Positions 42,101 through 50,638 of a DNA stretch of 64,000 bases are shown in pieces (position 1 is the stretch's first letter; every line of letters begins with the position of its first letter). The DNA is taken from the NCBI GenBank assembly GCA_027485165.1, contig JAIXRN010000064.1, positions 83,166 through 147,165 on the forward strand, given 5' to 3'. Both the position numbers and the translations under genes were made by a program. Source of the stretch: Rubrivivax sp. Lineage in GTDB: Bacteria; Pseudomonadota; Gammaproteobacteria; Burkholderiales; Burkholderiaceae_C. The notes under the pieces are model-generated. The model was not told where the DNA came from. It worked only from the letters and a program-made list of their open reading frames with translations, and made no database searches.

Positions 42101-42883
42101 CTACTTCAGCGAATGGGCCAGGAAGGCCTGCAGGCGTTCGCTCTGCGGCCGTGCCAGCACTTCGCGCGGCGGGCCCTGTTCCTCGATCTGGCCCTTGTGC
42201 AGGAAGACCAGGTGGTTGCTGACCTCGCGCGCAAAGCTCATCTCGTGCGTGACGACGATCATCGTGCGGCCTTCTTCGGCCACGCTGCGCATCACGCGCA
42301 GCACTTCGCCCACCAGTTCAGGGTCCAGCGCCGAAGTGGGTTCGTCGAACAGCATCACCTGCGGTTCCATGGCCAGCGCGCGCGCAATCGCCACGCGCTG
42401 CTGTTCGCCGCCCGAAAGGTGCGCCGGGTAGGCCTGCTGGCGGTGCGACACGCCCACACGCTGCAGCATGCGTTCGGCGCGGTCCACAGCCTCGGCACGC
42501 GACAGGCCCAGCACCTGCATCGGCGCTTCGATGACGTTGTCCAGCGCCGTCATGTGCGCCCACAGGTTGAAGTGCTGGAACACCATCGCCACGCGGCTGC
42601 GCAGCCGCTGCAGCTGGGCGGGGTCGCGCGCCTTCAGCGCACCGCTGCGGTCGGGCACCAGGGCCAGCTCTTCACCGTCCAGCACGATGCGGCCGGCATG
42701 CGGCTGTTCCAGCAGGTTCAGGCAGCGCAGGAAGGTGCTCTTGCCGCTGCCGCTGGACCCGATCATCGAGATCACGTCGCCCTGGCGCGCCTGCACGGAA
42801 ACGCCCTTTAGCACTTCGTTGGCGCCGTAGCGCTTGTGGATGCCTTCGGCCAGCAGCAGGGGTTTGGCGTTGGGTGGGTTCAT
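42101..42883 (-). CDS. aotP: Arginine/ornithine ABC transporter ATP-binding protein (AotP/HisP type)
   Basis: This 260-residue ATPase has Walker A in SMIGSSGSGKSTFLRCLN, the signature HLSGGEQQRVAIARAL, and Walker B in QVMLFDEPTSALDPEL followed by the switch His (IVVTHEMSFARE). The polar amino acid subfamily is shown by LGLSRAEAVDRAERML and FQHFNLWAHMTALDNV. It powers uptake through the permeases at 44018 and 44756. It is the last gene of a minus-strand operon in the same order as Pseudomonas aotJQMOP. Confidence 0.93.
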   Translation of the reverse strand: MNPPNAKPLLLAEGIHKRYGANEVLKGVSVQARQGDVISMIGSSGSGKSTFLRCLNLLEQPHAGRIVLDGEELALVPDRSGALKARDPAQLQRLRSRVAMVFQHFNLWAHMTALDNVIEAPMQVLGLSRAEAVDRAERMLQRVGVSHRQQAYPAHLSGGEQQRVAIARALAMEPQVMLFDEPTSALDPELVGEVLRVMRSVAEEGRTMIVVTHEMSFAREVSNHLVFLHKGQIEEQGPPREVLARPQSERLQAFLAHSLK

Positions 42884-42895
42884 GTAGCCGCCCGT

Positions 42896-44011
42896 TCAGC
42901 TGCTCAGCAGCTTGCCGGTACGCGCCAGCGTAGTGCCGGCGATCTTGCACAGGCGCTTGCCGGGCGTGGCCCAGCGCGTGGCCACACGGGCGTAAAGCAG
43001 GCCGGCCGATTGCGCGCGCAGGGTGTGCACTTCGCCGGTGTCGACGTCGACGATGTCGGCCACGGCGTCGCCAGCGGCGATGCGGTCGCCGGGTTCGCGG
43101 TGGAACACCACCACGCCCGCGCAGGGGGCGGTGATGGGCTCTGACCCAGCCAGCGGCGTGGGCTGGCACAGCGGTGCCGGTGGCGCCACCACCGGCCCCG
43201 CCAGCACACCGCGCTGGCGCAGGAAGCCGATGATGGCGTTCGCGTCCTGCTCTGCCAGCGCGTGGTCGGTGTCGGCTTCGCCCCGCAGTTCCACCGTCAC
43301 GCTGAAACAGGCCGGGGGCACGGGCAGCGGCGCGAAGCGTTCGGCCAGCAGCAGCCAGGGGCGGCTGCAGGCTTCGTCGAACGGCGAATCGCCGCTTTCG
43401 GTGGCCAGCAGCACGGCCTGTGCGCCCAGCCAGGCGCCCAGGTCGCTGGCCAGGCCGGCATGCGGCGTCAGCGCATACAGGTGCATGACGGCCTGGCTGT
43501 CGCAGTGCAGGTCCAGCACGATGTCGCTGTCGATGGCCAGGGCCACCAGTTTGTGCTTCAGGTCCTGCGTGGTCTGCACGCTGTGCAGCGCTTGCGCGGC
43601 GCGGCGCAGGGCCGCCTGCACCAGCGGCACGTTGGCCGCAGCGTCAGCCCCCAGCTGGCCCTGCAGCAGGTCACCGGCGGCAGCGGCCAGTTCGGGGTGG
43701 AAGCGGTTGAAGTTCAGGCCGTCGCCCAGGTCGAAGCGCCCCTGGTGCTGGCCCAGCGGGTGCTGCGCCAGGCCCAGCGGGTTGGCGTAGGGCACCAGCT
43801 GCACTTCACCCGTCACCAGGCCGGCCGCGTCCAGCGCCTGCAGCTGCTGGCGCAGCTGCTGCGCCACCAGCAGGCCGGGCACTTCGTCGGCATGCAGGGC
43901 GGCCTGGATGGTGGCCTTGGGGCGCGCGCCCGGCGTCCCGAAGCGGTGCAGCTTCAGCGTGGGGTGGTGGCCGGGGGCGGGTGGCGCCAACGCCAGGGTC
44001 TCGGTGTGCAT
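42896..44011 (-). CDS. aotO: Succinylglutamate desuccinylase/aspartoacylase-family protein (AotO type)
   Basis: This 371-residue protein has zinc-ligand motifs of the AstE/aspartoacylase family: QAALHADEVPGLLVAQQL (His and Glu), IVLDLHCDSQAVMHLY (second His), and the catalytic Glu in SVTVELRGEADTDHA. A C-terminal lipoyl-like beta domain (APCAGVVVFHREPGDRIAAG) follows. In Pseudomonas the same gene type, aotO, sits between aotM and aotP with no established transport role. It may remove acyl groups from an N-acylated amino acid after uptake. The position and motifs make AotO the best call. Confidence 0.85.
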   Translation of the reverse strand: MHTETLALAPPAPGHHPTLKLHRFGTPGARPKATIQAALHADEVPGLLVAQQLRQQLQALDAAGLVTGEVQLVPYANPLGLAQHPLGQHQGRFDLGDGLNFNRFHPELAAAAGDLLQGQLGADAAANVPLVQAALRRAAQALHSVQTTQDLKHKLVALAIDSDIVLDLHCDSQAVMHLYALTPHAGLASDLGAWLGAQAVLLATESGDSPFDEACSRPWLLLAERFAPLPVPPACFSVTVELRGEADTDHALAEQDANAIIGFLRQRGVLAGPVVAPPAPLCQPTPLAGSEPITAPCAGVVVFHREPGDRIAAGDAVADIVDVDTGEVHTLRAQSAGLLYARVATRWATPGKRLCKIAGTTLARTGKLLSS

Positions 44012-44017
44012 GCGGGC

Positions 44018-44752
44018 CTAGGGAACGGTGGGGCGGGGAAGGGTCGGGACGGCCGTGCCGCTGCGGCGTTCGGTCTGCAGGTGGCGCAGGAAGTGCCGTT
44101 CCAGCAGCTTGAAGGCCCCGACCATCGAGAAAGTCAGCACGAAGTAGATGAGCGCGGCCGTGCCGAAGGCTTCCACCGGCAGCAGGTGGTTGGCGTAGAC
44201 GTCGCGCGCCACGCGCGTGACGTCGACCAGGGTGACGGTGCTGGCGATCGCCGTGGCGTGCATCATCCCCACCACCTCGTTGCTGTACTGCGGCAGCGCA
44301 CGGCGCAGCGCTCCGGGCAGCAGGATGCGGGTGTAGAGCTTGCGGCCCGACAAGCCGTAGGCCCGGGCTGCTTCGACTTCACCCTGCGGCGTGGCGCGCA
44401 GCGCGCCGGCGAAGATCTCGGTGGTGTAGGCCGTGGTGTTCAGCGCAAAGGCCAGCCACGCGCAGAACCAGGCTTCGCGCAGCAGCGGCCACAGCACACT
44501 GCTGCGCAGGCCTTCGAACTGGGCGAAGCCGTAGTAGACGATGAACAGCTGCACCAGCAGCGGCGTGCCGCGCACGACATAGGTGAACAGCCACACTGGC
44601 AGCGACAGCCAGCGCCGCGACGACACGCGCGCCACCGCCAGCGGCACGCTGAGCACGAAGCCGGTGGCCACGCTGATGACCAGCAGCGTCAGGCACACGC
44701 GCAGGCCGCCGGCGAAGTCGGGCAGGCTTTGCTGGATGACTTGCCAGTCCAT
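44018..44752 (-). CDS. aotM: Arginine/ornithine ABC transporter permease (AotM/HisM type)
   Basis: This 244-residue inner-membrane permease has about five helices and the polar amino acid permease loop LRATPQGEVEAARAYGLSGR, which contacts the ATPase. LFTYVVRGTPLLVQLFIVYY is the usual HisM stretch. It pairs with the permease encoded just upstream (44756-45442) to form the channel. Gaps of 3 and 6 bp to its neighbours indicate one transcript. A C-terminal Arg/Thr-rich tail is present. Confidence 0.92.
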   Translation of the reverse strand: MDWQVIQQSLPDFAGGLRVCLTLLVISVATGFVLSVPLAVARVSSRRWLSLPVWLFTYVVRGTPLLVQLFIVYYGFAQFEGLRSSVLWPLLREAWFCAWLAFALNTTAYTTEIFAGALRATPQGEVEAARAYGLSGRKLYTRILLPGALRRALPQYSNEVVGMMHATAIASTVTLVDVTRVARDVYANHLLPVEAFGTAALIYFVLTFSMVGAFKLLERHFLRHLQTERRSGTAVPTLPRPTVP

Positions 44753-44755
44753 GGC

Positions 44756-45442
44756 TTAGAAGCTCACGGCCTTCACGCCCAGGCTGTAGCGCTTTTCCAG
44801 CCGCGACAGCAGCACGATCGAGACGGTGGTGATGGCCAGGTAGATGGCGCCGATGGCGACGAAGAAGGTGAAGGGCTCGCGCGTGGCGGCTGAAGCCAGG
44901 TTGGCGCGATGCACCATGTCGTCCAGGCCGATGATGGACACCAGGGCCGTGGCCTTCACCATCACCAGCCAGTTGTTCGAAAAGCCGGGGATCGCATGCC
45001 GCACCATCTGCGGCAGCAGGATGCGCCGCCACACCTGCCGGCGCGTCATGCCAAAGGCCTGCGCGGCTTCTGCCTGCCCGCGCGGGATGGCCAGGATGGC
45101 GCCGCGGAAGGTCTCGGTCAGGTAGGCGCCGTAGATGAAGCCGATCGTCAGCACGCCGGCGGCAAAGGGCGGCACGTCGATGTAGTCCCAGCCGCGGGCT
45201 TCGACCAGGTCGTTGAGCAGGATCTGCCCGCCATAAAAGATGGCCAGCATCAGCACCAGTTCGGGCAGGCCGCGGATGACGGTGGTGTAGGCATCGGCCA
45301 GCCAGCGCACGCCGCGCGCAGGGGAGAGCTTGGCCGCCGCGCCCAGCAGGCCGAAGACGCAGGCCACCGCCAGCGACAGCGCCGCGACGCTGAGCGTGAC
45401 CCACAGCCCACCCAGGATGGCGGGGAGATAGCCGTGCAGCAT
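44756..45442 (-). CDS. aotQ: Arginine/ornithine ABC transporter permease (AotQ/HisQ type)
   Basis: This 228-residue protein begins MLHGYLPAILGGLWVTLSVA at ATG 45442; the frame extends further upstream but without permease sequence. It has five helices and the ATPase-contact loop LAIPRGQAEAAQAFGMTRRQ. TTVIRGLPELVLMLAIFYGG is typical of HisQ. It forms the channel with AotM. It lies 53 bp after the binding-protein gene. The operon order J-Q-M-O-P is complete. Confidence 0.92.
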   Translation of the reverse strand: MLHGYLPAILGGLWVTLSVAALSLAVACVFGLLGAAAKLSPARGVRWLADAYTTVIRGLPELVLMLAIFYGGQILLNDLVEARGWDYIDVPPFAAGVLTIGFIYGAYLTETFRGAILAIPRGQAEAAQAFGMTRRQVWRRILLPQMVRHAIPGFSNNWLVMVKATALVSIIGLDDMVHRANLASAATREPFTFFVAIGAIYLAITTVSIVLLSRLEKRYSLGVKAVSF

Positions 45443-45495
45443 GGGGGCAGCGTCCTTGAGGGCAGGGGCAGGTTCGATCGGGTCAAGCGGCGCGT

Positions 45496-46302
45496 TCAGC
45501 TGCCGCCCGAGACGTCGAAGTCGAAGTAGCGGTCGGCCAGCTTCTTGTAGCTGCCGTCGGCCTTCATCGCCTTCAATACGGCATTGACCTGCTGACGCAG
45601 CGCGTCGTCGCCCTTGCGAAAGGCAATGCCCACGCCGCTGCCGCCGCCGTCCAGCCGCACCAGCGGGCCTAGCTGCGCGTAAGCCTTGCCCTGCGGCTTG
45701 GCCAGGAAGGCGTCGGCCGACACCACCGAAGAACCGAAGCCGACATCGGCACGGCCGGCGGCCAGTTCCAGGTAGACGTCGGTTTCGCGCGCCACCAGCA
45801 GCACCCGGCTGTCGGGGTACTTCGCCGCCACATGCAGGGCGCGCGGGCTGTTGCGCAGCACGGCGATGCGCTGGCCTTTCAGCGCCGCGGGGCTGGCGTC
45901 GGCGAAGACGCCGGCCCGCGCTACCCAGCGCGACGGCACGTCGTAGTACGGGTCGCTGAAGTCGGCGACCTTGCGCCGTTCGTCGCTGATCGTCATCGAC
46001 GCCACGATCAGGTCGAACTTCTTCGCCCGCAGCGCCGGCATCATGCCGTCCCATTCCTGCTGCACCAGGGTGCAGGGCCGGGCCAGGCGTTCACACAGGG
46101 CGCGCGCGATGTCGATGTCGAAGCCGCTCAACTGTCCGTCGGGGCCCAACTTCGAAAACGGCGGGTAGTTGCCTTCCACGCCCACGCGCAGCGGCGTCTG
46201 GGCCTGCGCCGGCAGCGTAAAGCCCAACGCCAAGGTCAAGGCCAGCCCCAGCGCCGGGGCCAGGCCCAGGACGCGGGTCATGGACAAACGGCGTGTGTTC
46301 AT
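45496..46302 (-). CDS. aotJ: Periplasmic arginine/ornithine-binding protein (AotJ type)
   Basis: About 268 residues with a signal peptide (VLGLAPALGLALTLALGFTL, cleavage near AQAQ). LAO-family stretches are VEGNYPPFSKLGPDGQLSGF, DIDIARALCERLARPC and FDLIVASMTISDERRKVADF. It feeds the AotQMP transporter. It is a close paralogue of the protein at 21951-22760 beside the cyanophycinase. ATG 46302 is preferred; an in-frame ATG at 46281 is possible. Upstream at 46356-46392 lies a tandem ArgR-like operator, implying arginine induction. Confidence 0.92.
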   Translation of the reverse strand: MNTRRLSMTRVLGLAPALGLALTLALGFTLPAQAQTPLRVGVEGNYPPFSKLGPDGQLSGFDIDIARALCERLARPCTLVQQEWDGMMPALRAKKFDLIVASMTISDERRKVADFSDPYYDVPSRWVARAGVFADASPAALKGQRIAVLRNSPRALHVAAKYPDSRVLLVARETDVYLELAAGRADVGFGSSVVSADAFLAKPQGKAYAQLGPLVRLDGGGSGVGIAFRKGDDALRQQVNAVLKAMKADGSYKKLADRYFDFDVSGGS

Positions 46303-46355
46303 GGGGCGGGTTGTACCCGCTGTCGCCGCATCGCAGGCGCGCCGGCAGCCCGCGG

Positions 46356-46392
46356 CGTCCCAGTTCGGCAAGTCCGTGTCGCTTGCGTCAAA
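46356..46392 (+). promoter_or_regulatory. Tandem ArgR-like half-sites upstream of the aot operon
   Basis: A perfect TGTCGC-N8-AA half-site occupies 46377-46392. A weaker one, CGTCCC-N8-AA, occupies 46356-46371, exactly 21 bp away with the N5 spacer. The tandem 21-bp phasing equals that at 20474-20515 and the known Pseudomonas ArgR pattern. It lies 54-90 bp before the aotJ start and runs into the last bases of orn. The motif reads on the plus strand, opposite to aotJ transcription. Confidence 0.7.
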
Positions 46393-46969
46393 TTGCCAGC
46401 AGGGTCTGGCGGTAGTGCAGCAGTTCGTCGATCGACTCGTGCACATCGGCCAGCGCGGTGTGCGACTGCGCCTTTTTCAGCCCCACCAGGGCCTGCGGCT
46501 TCCAGCGCTTGGCCAGCTCTTTCAGCGTGCTGACGTCAAGGTTGCGGTAGTGAAAGAAGGCTTCCAGCGCGGGCATGCTGCGCGCCAGGAAGCGGCGGTC
46601 CTGGCAGATGCTGTTGCCGCACATGGGGCTCTTGCCTGCAGGCACGTAAGCCCGCAGAAAGGCGATGACGTCGGCTTCGGCCGCGGCTTCGCTGGTGGTG
46701 CTGGCGCGTACGCGGTCGATCAGGCCGCTCTTGCCATGCGTGCCCTTGTTCCAGGCGTCCATGCCGTCCAGCACGGCGTCGCTCTGGTGGATGGCGAAGA
46801 CCGGGCCTTCCACGCGCACGGCCAGCAGCGGGTCGGTGACGACCACGGCGACTTCGATGATGCGGTCGCGTTCGGTGTCCAGCCCAGTCATTTCCAGGTC
46901 GATCCAGACCAGGTTCTGGTCGCTCAGGCCCAGGGCGGGCGCGGCCTCGGCGGTAGGAAAGCTTGTCAT
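46388..46969 (-). CDS. orn: Oligoribonuclease
   Basis: This 193-residue DEDDh 3'-5' exoribonuclease has its catalytic residues in [20 protein letters not shown] (Asp, Glu), [18 protein letters not shown] (Asp) and [20 protein letters not shown] (His, Asp). It degrades RNA fragments of 2-5 bases, including the dinucleotide from c-di-GMP breakdown. ATG 46969 begins [19 protein letters not shown]. It is divergent from the M48 protease, and the aot operon follows on the same strand. Confidence 0.97.
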   Translation of the reverse strand: MTSFPTAEAAPALGLSDQNLVWIDLEMTGLDTERDRIIEVAVVVTDPLLAVRVEGPVFAIHQSDAVLDGMDAWNKGTHGKSGLIDRVRASTTSEAAAEADVIAFLRAYVPAGKSPMCGNSICQDRRFLARSMPALEAFFHYRNLDVSTLKELAKRWKPQALVGLKKAQSHTALADVHESIDELLHYRQTLLAI

Positions 46970-47004
46970 GTGGCGATTCTCGCCCAAGCCTAAACTCCGT
47001 ACCC

Positions 47005-48318
47005 ATGCCGTCCGAAACCCTCACGCTGGCCTTCGTGGCCGCCCTGCTGGCCAGCCTGGCCACCAAGCTGTGGCTGGCCACGCGCCAGATGCGCCACGTG
47101 GCCGCGCACCGCGACCAGGTGCCTTCTGCCTTCGCCGGCACCGTCACGCTGGCGGCGCACCGCAAGGCCGCCGACTACACCCTGGCCAAAGGCCGCCTGG
47201 GCCTGCTGTCGCTGGCACTGGGTAGCGCCGTGCTGTTGGGCTGGACGCTGCTGGGCGGCCTGGACGCGCTGAACACGCTGCTGCTGAACAGCATCCAGCC
47301 GCGCTTTGGCGCCATGGCCTACCAGCTGGCACTGCTGGCCAGCTTCGTGTTCATCGGCTCGCTGATCGAACTGCCGCTGGACTGGTACAGCACCTTCCGC
47401 ATCGAGCAGAAGTTCGGCTTCAACCGCATGACGCTGCGCCTGTGGCTGGCCGACCTGACCAAGGGCAGCGCGGTGGGCGCGCTGATCGGCCTGCCGCTGG
47501 CGGCCGGCATCCTGTGGATCATGGGCAGTTCGGGCGGACTGTGGTGGCTGTACGCCTGGGTGGCCTGGGTGGCCTTCAACCTGGTGCTGCTGGTGCTGTA
47601 CCCGACCGTCATCGCCCCGCTGTTCAACAAGTTCGAACCCCTGCCCGACGAAGCCCTGAAAAGCCGTGTGCAGGCCCTGATGCAGCGCTGTGGCTTTGCC
47701 GCCAAGGGCCTGTTCGTGATGGACGGCAGCAAGCGTTCGGCCCATGCCAATGCCTATTTCACCGGCCTGGGCGCGGCCAAGCGCGTCGTGTTCTTCGACA
47801 CGCTGCTGCAGCGCCTGTCGCCGGGCGAAGTGGAAGCGGTGCTGGCCCACGAGCTGGGCCACTTCAAGCGCCGCCACGTCGTCAAGCGCATGGTCGGCAT
47901 CTTTGGCATGAGCCTGGCAGGCCTGGCCCTGCTGGGCTGGCTGGCCGGGCAGAGCGGCTTCTACAGCGGCCTGGGCGTGGTACTGAACCTGGGTTCGCCG
48001 AACAACGCGCTGGCGTTGATCCTGTTCATGCTGGTGCTGCCGCCCTTCACCTTCTTCATCTCGCCGCTGATGGCCCATGTCTCGCGCGTGCACGAATTCG
48101 AAGCCGATGCCTACGCCTGCGCGCAGGCCGACGGCCGCGACCTGGCCCGCGCGCTGCTGAAGCTGCACGAAGACAACGCCGCCACGCTGACACCCGACCC
48201 GCTGTACGCGCGTTTCTACTATTCGCACCCGCCGGCCAGCGAACGGCTGGCCGCCCTGCCCTCGCCCTTGTCGCCGCCACCAGCGGAGGCGGGCAAGGGG
48301 CCGGCGCTTGCCACCTGA
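47005..48318 (+). CDS. Integral-membrane M48 zinc metalloprotease (Ste24/CAAX protease 1 type)
   Basis: This 437-residue protein has several membrane helices and the zinc motif [18 protein letters not shown] (about residues 280-297), with the third ligand Glu in [20 protein letters not shown]. The [17 protein letters not shown] and [17 protein letters not shown] stretches are typical of Ste24-like bacterial homologues. It probably degrades membrane proteins; no CAAX prenylation is expected in bacteria. The start ATG 47005 was chosen from the family N-terminus. It lies 8 bp before the pterin dehydratase gene. Confidence 0.93.
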   Translation: MPSETLTLAFVAALLASLATKLWLATRQMRHVAAHRDQVPSAFAGTVTLAAHRKAADYTLAKGRLGLLSLALGSAVLLGWTLLGGLDALNTLLLNSIQPRFGAMAYQLALLASFVFIGSLIELPLDWYSTFRIEQKFGFNRMTLRLWLADLTKGSAVGALIGLPLAAGILWIMGSSGGLWWLYAWVAWVAFNLVLLVLYPTVIAPLFNKFEPLPDEALKSRVQALMQRCGFAAKGLFVMDGSKRSAHANAYFTGLGAAKRVVFFDTLLQRLSPGEVEAVLAHELGHFKRRHVVKRMVGIFGMSLAGLALLGWLAGQSGFYSGLGVVLNLGSPNNALALILFMLVLPPFTFFISPLMAHVSRVHEFEADAYACAQADGRDLARALLKLHEDNAATLTPDPLYARFYYSHPPASERLAALPSPLSPPPAEAGKGPALAT

Positions 48319-48325
48319 GGCCGCC

Positions 48326-48649
48326 ATGACCGCACTCGCCCAGCAACGCTGCCAGCCCATGGAAGGGCAGCTCGCACTCAACTCAGACGAGATCAGCCGC
48401 CTGCTGGAACAGACGCCGGGCTGGGTGCTGGCCGCAGACGCGATCGAAAAGCGCTACACCTTCCCTGACTTCCACCGCACCATGGGCTTCGTCAACGCGC
48501 TGGCCTGGGTGGCCAACACCGAAGACCACCACCCCGACCTGCTGGTGAGCTACGGCCAGTGCACCGTGCGCTTCAACACCCATTCGGTGGGCGGCATTTC
48601 CATCAACGACTTCATCTGCGCGGCCAAGGTCGACGCCCTGGTCGTTTGA
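48326..48649 (+). CDS. phhB: 4a-hydroxytetrahydrobiopterin dehydratase
   Basis: This 107-residue protein has the PCD active-site pattern NTEDHHPDLLVSYGQCTVRF followed by NTHSVGGISINDFICAAKVD. The His pair in EDHHP and the later His in NTHS are the catalytic residues. It dehydrates carbinolamine formed by aromatic amino acid hydroxylases; in bacteria it also has broader pterin roles. No phenylalanine hydroxylase is in the window. It lies between the M48 protease and rsgA; its stop overlaps the TTG start of rsgA. Confidence 0.93.
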   Translation: MTALAQQRCQPMEGQLALNSDEISRLLEQTPGWVLAADAIEKRYTFPDFHRTMGFVNALAWVANTEDHHPDLLVSYGQCTVRFNTHSVGGISINDFICAAKVDALVV

Positions 48650-49545
48650 ACACCGGCCGCGTGGTCGCTGCCCATGGGCGGCAGGTGATGGTGGAAACAC
48701 CCGAAGGCAGCCGCGTGCGCTGCCAGACGCGCGGCAAGAAGAGCGACCTGGTGGTGGGCGACATCGTGCGCTGGGCCGTGACTGGCGACGGTGGCGTGAT
48801 CGAGGCCCTGGAACCCCGCCGCAACCTGCTGTACCGCCAGGACGACTGGCGTACCAAGAGCTTTGCCGCCAATCTGGACCAGGTGCTGGTGCTGGTGGCC
48901 GGCGAACCGATGTTCAGCGAAACCCAGCTGGCGCGGGCGCTGATCGCGGCGCGGGCCGAGAACATCGCCGTCACGATCGGCCTGAACAAGATCGACCTGC
49001 CCGCCGCGGCCACCGCGCGTGAACGCCTGGCGCCCTACCGCGCGATGGGCGTGCCGCTGGTGGAACTGGCGCTGAAAGCCGACCCCGAAGGCGCGCGCGC
49101 CAGGCTAGGCCCGGTGTTGGCCGACAAGACCACCCTGGTGCTGGGGCCCAGCGGCACGGGCAAGAGCACGCTGATCAACCTGCTGGTGCCTGAAGCCGCG
49201 GCACTGGTGGGCGAGATCTCGCAGGCCCTGCAAAGCGGCCGCCACACCACCACCAGCACCACCTGGTACTGGCTGGACCCGGCATCGCAAGGGCCACACC
49301 GGGCAGCCCTGATCGATTCACCCGGCTTCCAGGAATTCGGGCTGCGGCAGATCGGCCCCGAGCAGCTGGCCGGCCTGATGCCCGACCTGGGCGCGCAACT
49401 GGGGCAGTGCCGCTTCTACAACTGCACCCACCGGCAGGAACCGGGCTGCGGCGTGCGCGCAGCGGCCGAACGTGGCGAGATCAGCCCCTGGCGCATGCGC
49501 ATCTACGACGAACTGTTCGAAGAACTGTCGCGCCCACGGTACTGA
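48646..49545 (+). CDS. rsgA: Ribosome small subunit-dependent GTPase RsgA
   Basis: About 299 residues from TTG 48646 (TTGA overlap). An OB-fold comes first (RVRCQTRGKKSDLVVGDIVR). The circularly permuted GTPase follows, with IGLNKIDLP (G4) before LVLGPSGTGKSTLINLLVP (G1) and ALIDSPGFQEFGL (G3). The zinc site is RFYNCTHRQEPGCGV. RsgA assists late 30S assembly. No clear ribosome-binding site precedes TTG, so the start depends on coupling with the pterin dehydratase gene. The length matches the shorter family members. Confidence 0.94.
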   Translation: MNTGRVVAAHGRQVMVETPEGSRVRCQTRGKKSDLVVGDIVRWAVTGDGGVIEALEPRRNLLYRQDDWRTKSFAANLDQVLVLVAGEPMFSETQLARALIAARAENIAVTIGLNKIDLPAAATARERLAPYRAMGVPLVELALKADPEGARARLGPVLADKTTLVLGPSGTGKSTLINLLVPEAAALVGEISQALQSGRHTTTSTTWYWLDPASQGPHRAALIDSPGFQEFGLRQIGPEQLAGLMPDLGAQLGQCRFYNCTHRQEPGCGVRAAAERGEISPWRMRIYDELFEELSRPRY

Positions 49546-49591
49546 CAGCGCTCACGTTAATGACAGCGCCAGGGGCGGCGCTGCCGCAAAG

Positions 49592-50581
49592 TCAGCCCAG
49601 CACGTTGGCCAGCGACAGCAGGGCCACCAGCAGCATCCACAGCACGACCGAGCGCCAGACCAGGCCGACCACGCTTTGCAGATGCCCCGTCTGCGGCGGC
49701 TGGCCGGCGGTCGAGCCCTCGGCACTGGCGGTGTCGGCGCCGCCGCCGGCCGTGAAGGTCTTGCTGCGGTCAGGCGTCACGCCCGGTGCCGCCAGGCCGC
49801 CCAGCTGCACACCCACCGCCCCGGCCGCTGCGGCCAGGATCACGCCTTCGTTCGGGTACAGCCACAGGCCGGCGTCGCGCCGCCAGCTGTTGATGGCCTC
49901 TTCGAAATTGCCCACCACGGCAAAGCCGAAGGCCGTCAGGCGCGAAGGAATGTGGTCGATGAGGTCGAACAGCCGGCGCGACAGCGACAGCAGTTGGTCA
50001 TTCGCCGGTGCGTCCAGGCTGCGCTGGCGGTAGCCCCAGTAGCGGCTGGAGAACTCGGCCATGCGGTACAGCACAGCGCCCAGCGGCCCCAGGCCCAGGG
50101 CCGAGAAGACCACGAACCAGAAGAACACGCCAAACACATGGCGGTGCGCGGCCAGCAGCGCGTGTTCGATGACGTGGCGCAGCACTTCGGTGCGCGGCAG
50201 TTCGCTGGCGTCCAGGTGGCGCCATTCGGCCAGCAGGCGCCGAGCCTCACGCTCGTCGTTGCGCTCCAGCGCGTCGCGGATGTCGGTGTAGTAGTGGCTG
50301 AACTGGCGGAAACCCAGCGTCAGGTACAGCAGCCCGACGTCCAGCGCCAGGGCCAGCAGCAGGCTGTAGTGCGCCACCAGCAGGTACAGCGCCGTGGCCA
50401 GCAAGGCCGGCACCCCCACCGAAATGCCCCAGACCACACCTGCATGGTGTGGCTTGCCGGCGTCGAAGTTGCGCCCTGTCCAGCGCACCCAGGCCATCAG
50501 GGCGTCATGCACCCAGTTGTCGCGCGGCAGGGGCTTGAGCTGTTCGATCAGCAGCGCAAACAGGACAGCAAAAAAACTCAT
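49592..50581 (-). CDS. CobD/CbiB-like membrane protein
   Basis: This 329-residue membrane protein begins MSFFAVLFALLIEQLKPLPR. It contains CobD/CbiB-type stretches (FDLIDHIPSRLTAFGFAVVG, FEEAINSWRRDAGLW) with membrane helices around residues 50-95 and 145-170, and a C-terminal helix. CobD makes adenosylcobinamide amine in B12 synthesis. No cobalamin genes lie nearby and the central region resembles AmpE, so this is probably the Burkholderiales homologue of unknown role. Both a B12 role and a cell-envelope role are possible. Confidence 0.75.
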   Translation of the reverse strand: MSFFAVLFALLIEQLKPLPRDNWVHDALMAWVRWTGRNFDAGKPHHAGVVWGISVGVPALLATALYLLVAHYSLLLALALDVGLLYLTLGFRQFSHYYTDIRDALERNDEREARRLLAEWRHLDASELPRTEVLRHVIEHALLAAHRHVFGVFFWFVVFSALGLGPLGAVLYRMAEFSSRYWGYRQRSLDAPANDQLLSLSRRLFDLIDHIPSRLTAFGFAVVGNFEEAINSWRRDAGLWLYPNEGVILAAAAGAVGVQLGGLAAPGVTPDRSKTFTAGGGADTASAEGSTAGQPPQTGHLQSVVGLVWRSVVLWMLLVALLSLANVLG

Positions 50582-50638
50582 CGCGGCGGATCATAACGAG
50601 CGAGCCCTGCCGCGCCAGGCAGGCCTCATTCACAGCCA

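Noticed and set aside
39543..42431. A 962-codon open frame antisense to ppk1
   Set aside because: Codon composition is a shadow of the GC-rich sense gene (Gln/His/Ala-rich), no family features, and ppk1 is intact on the other strand.
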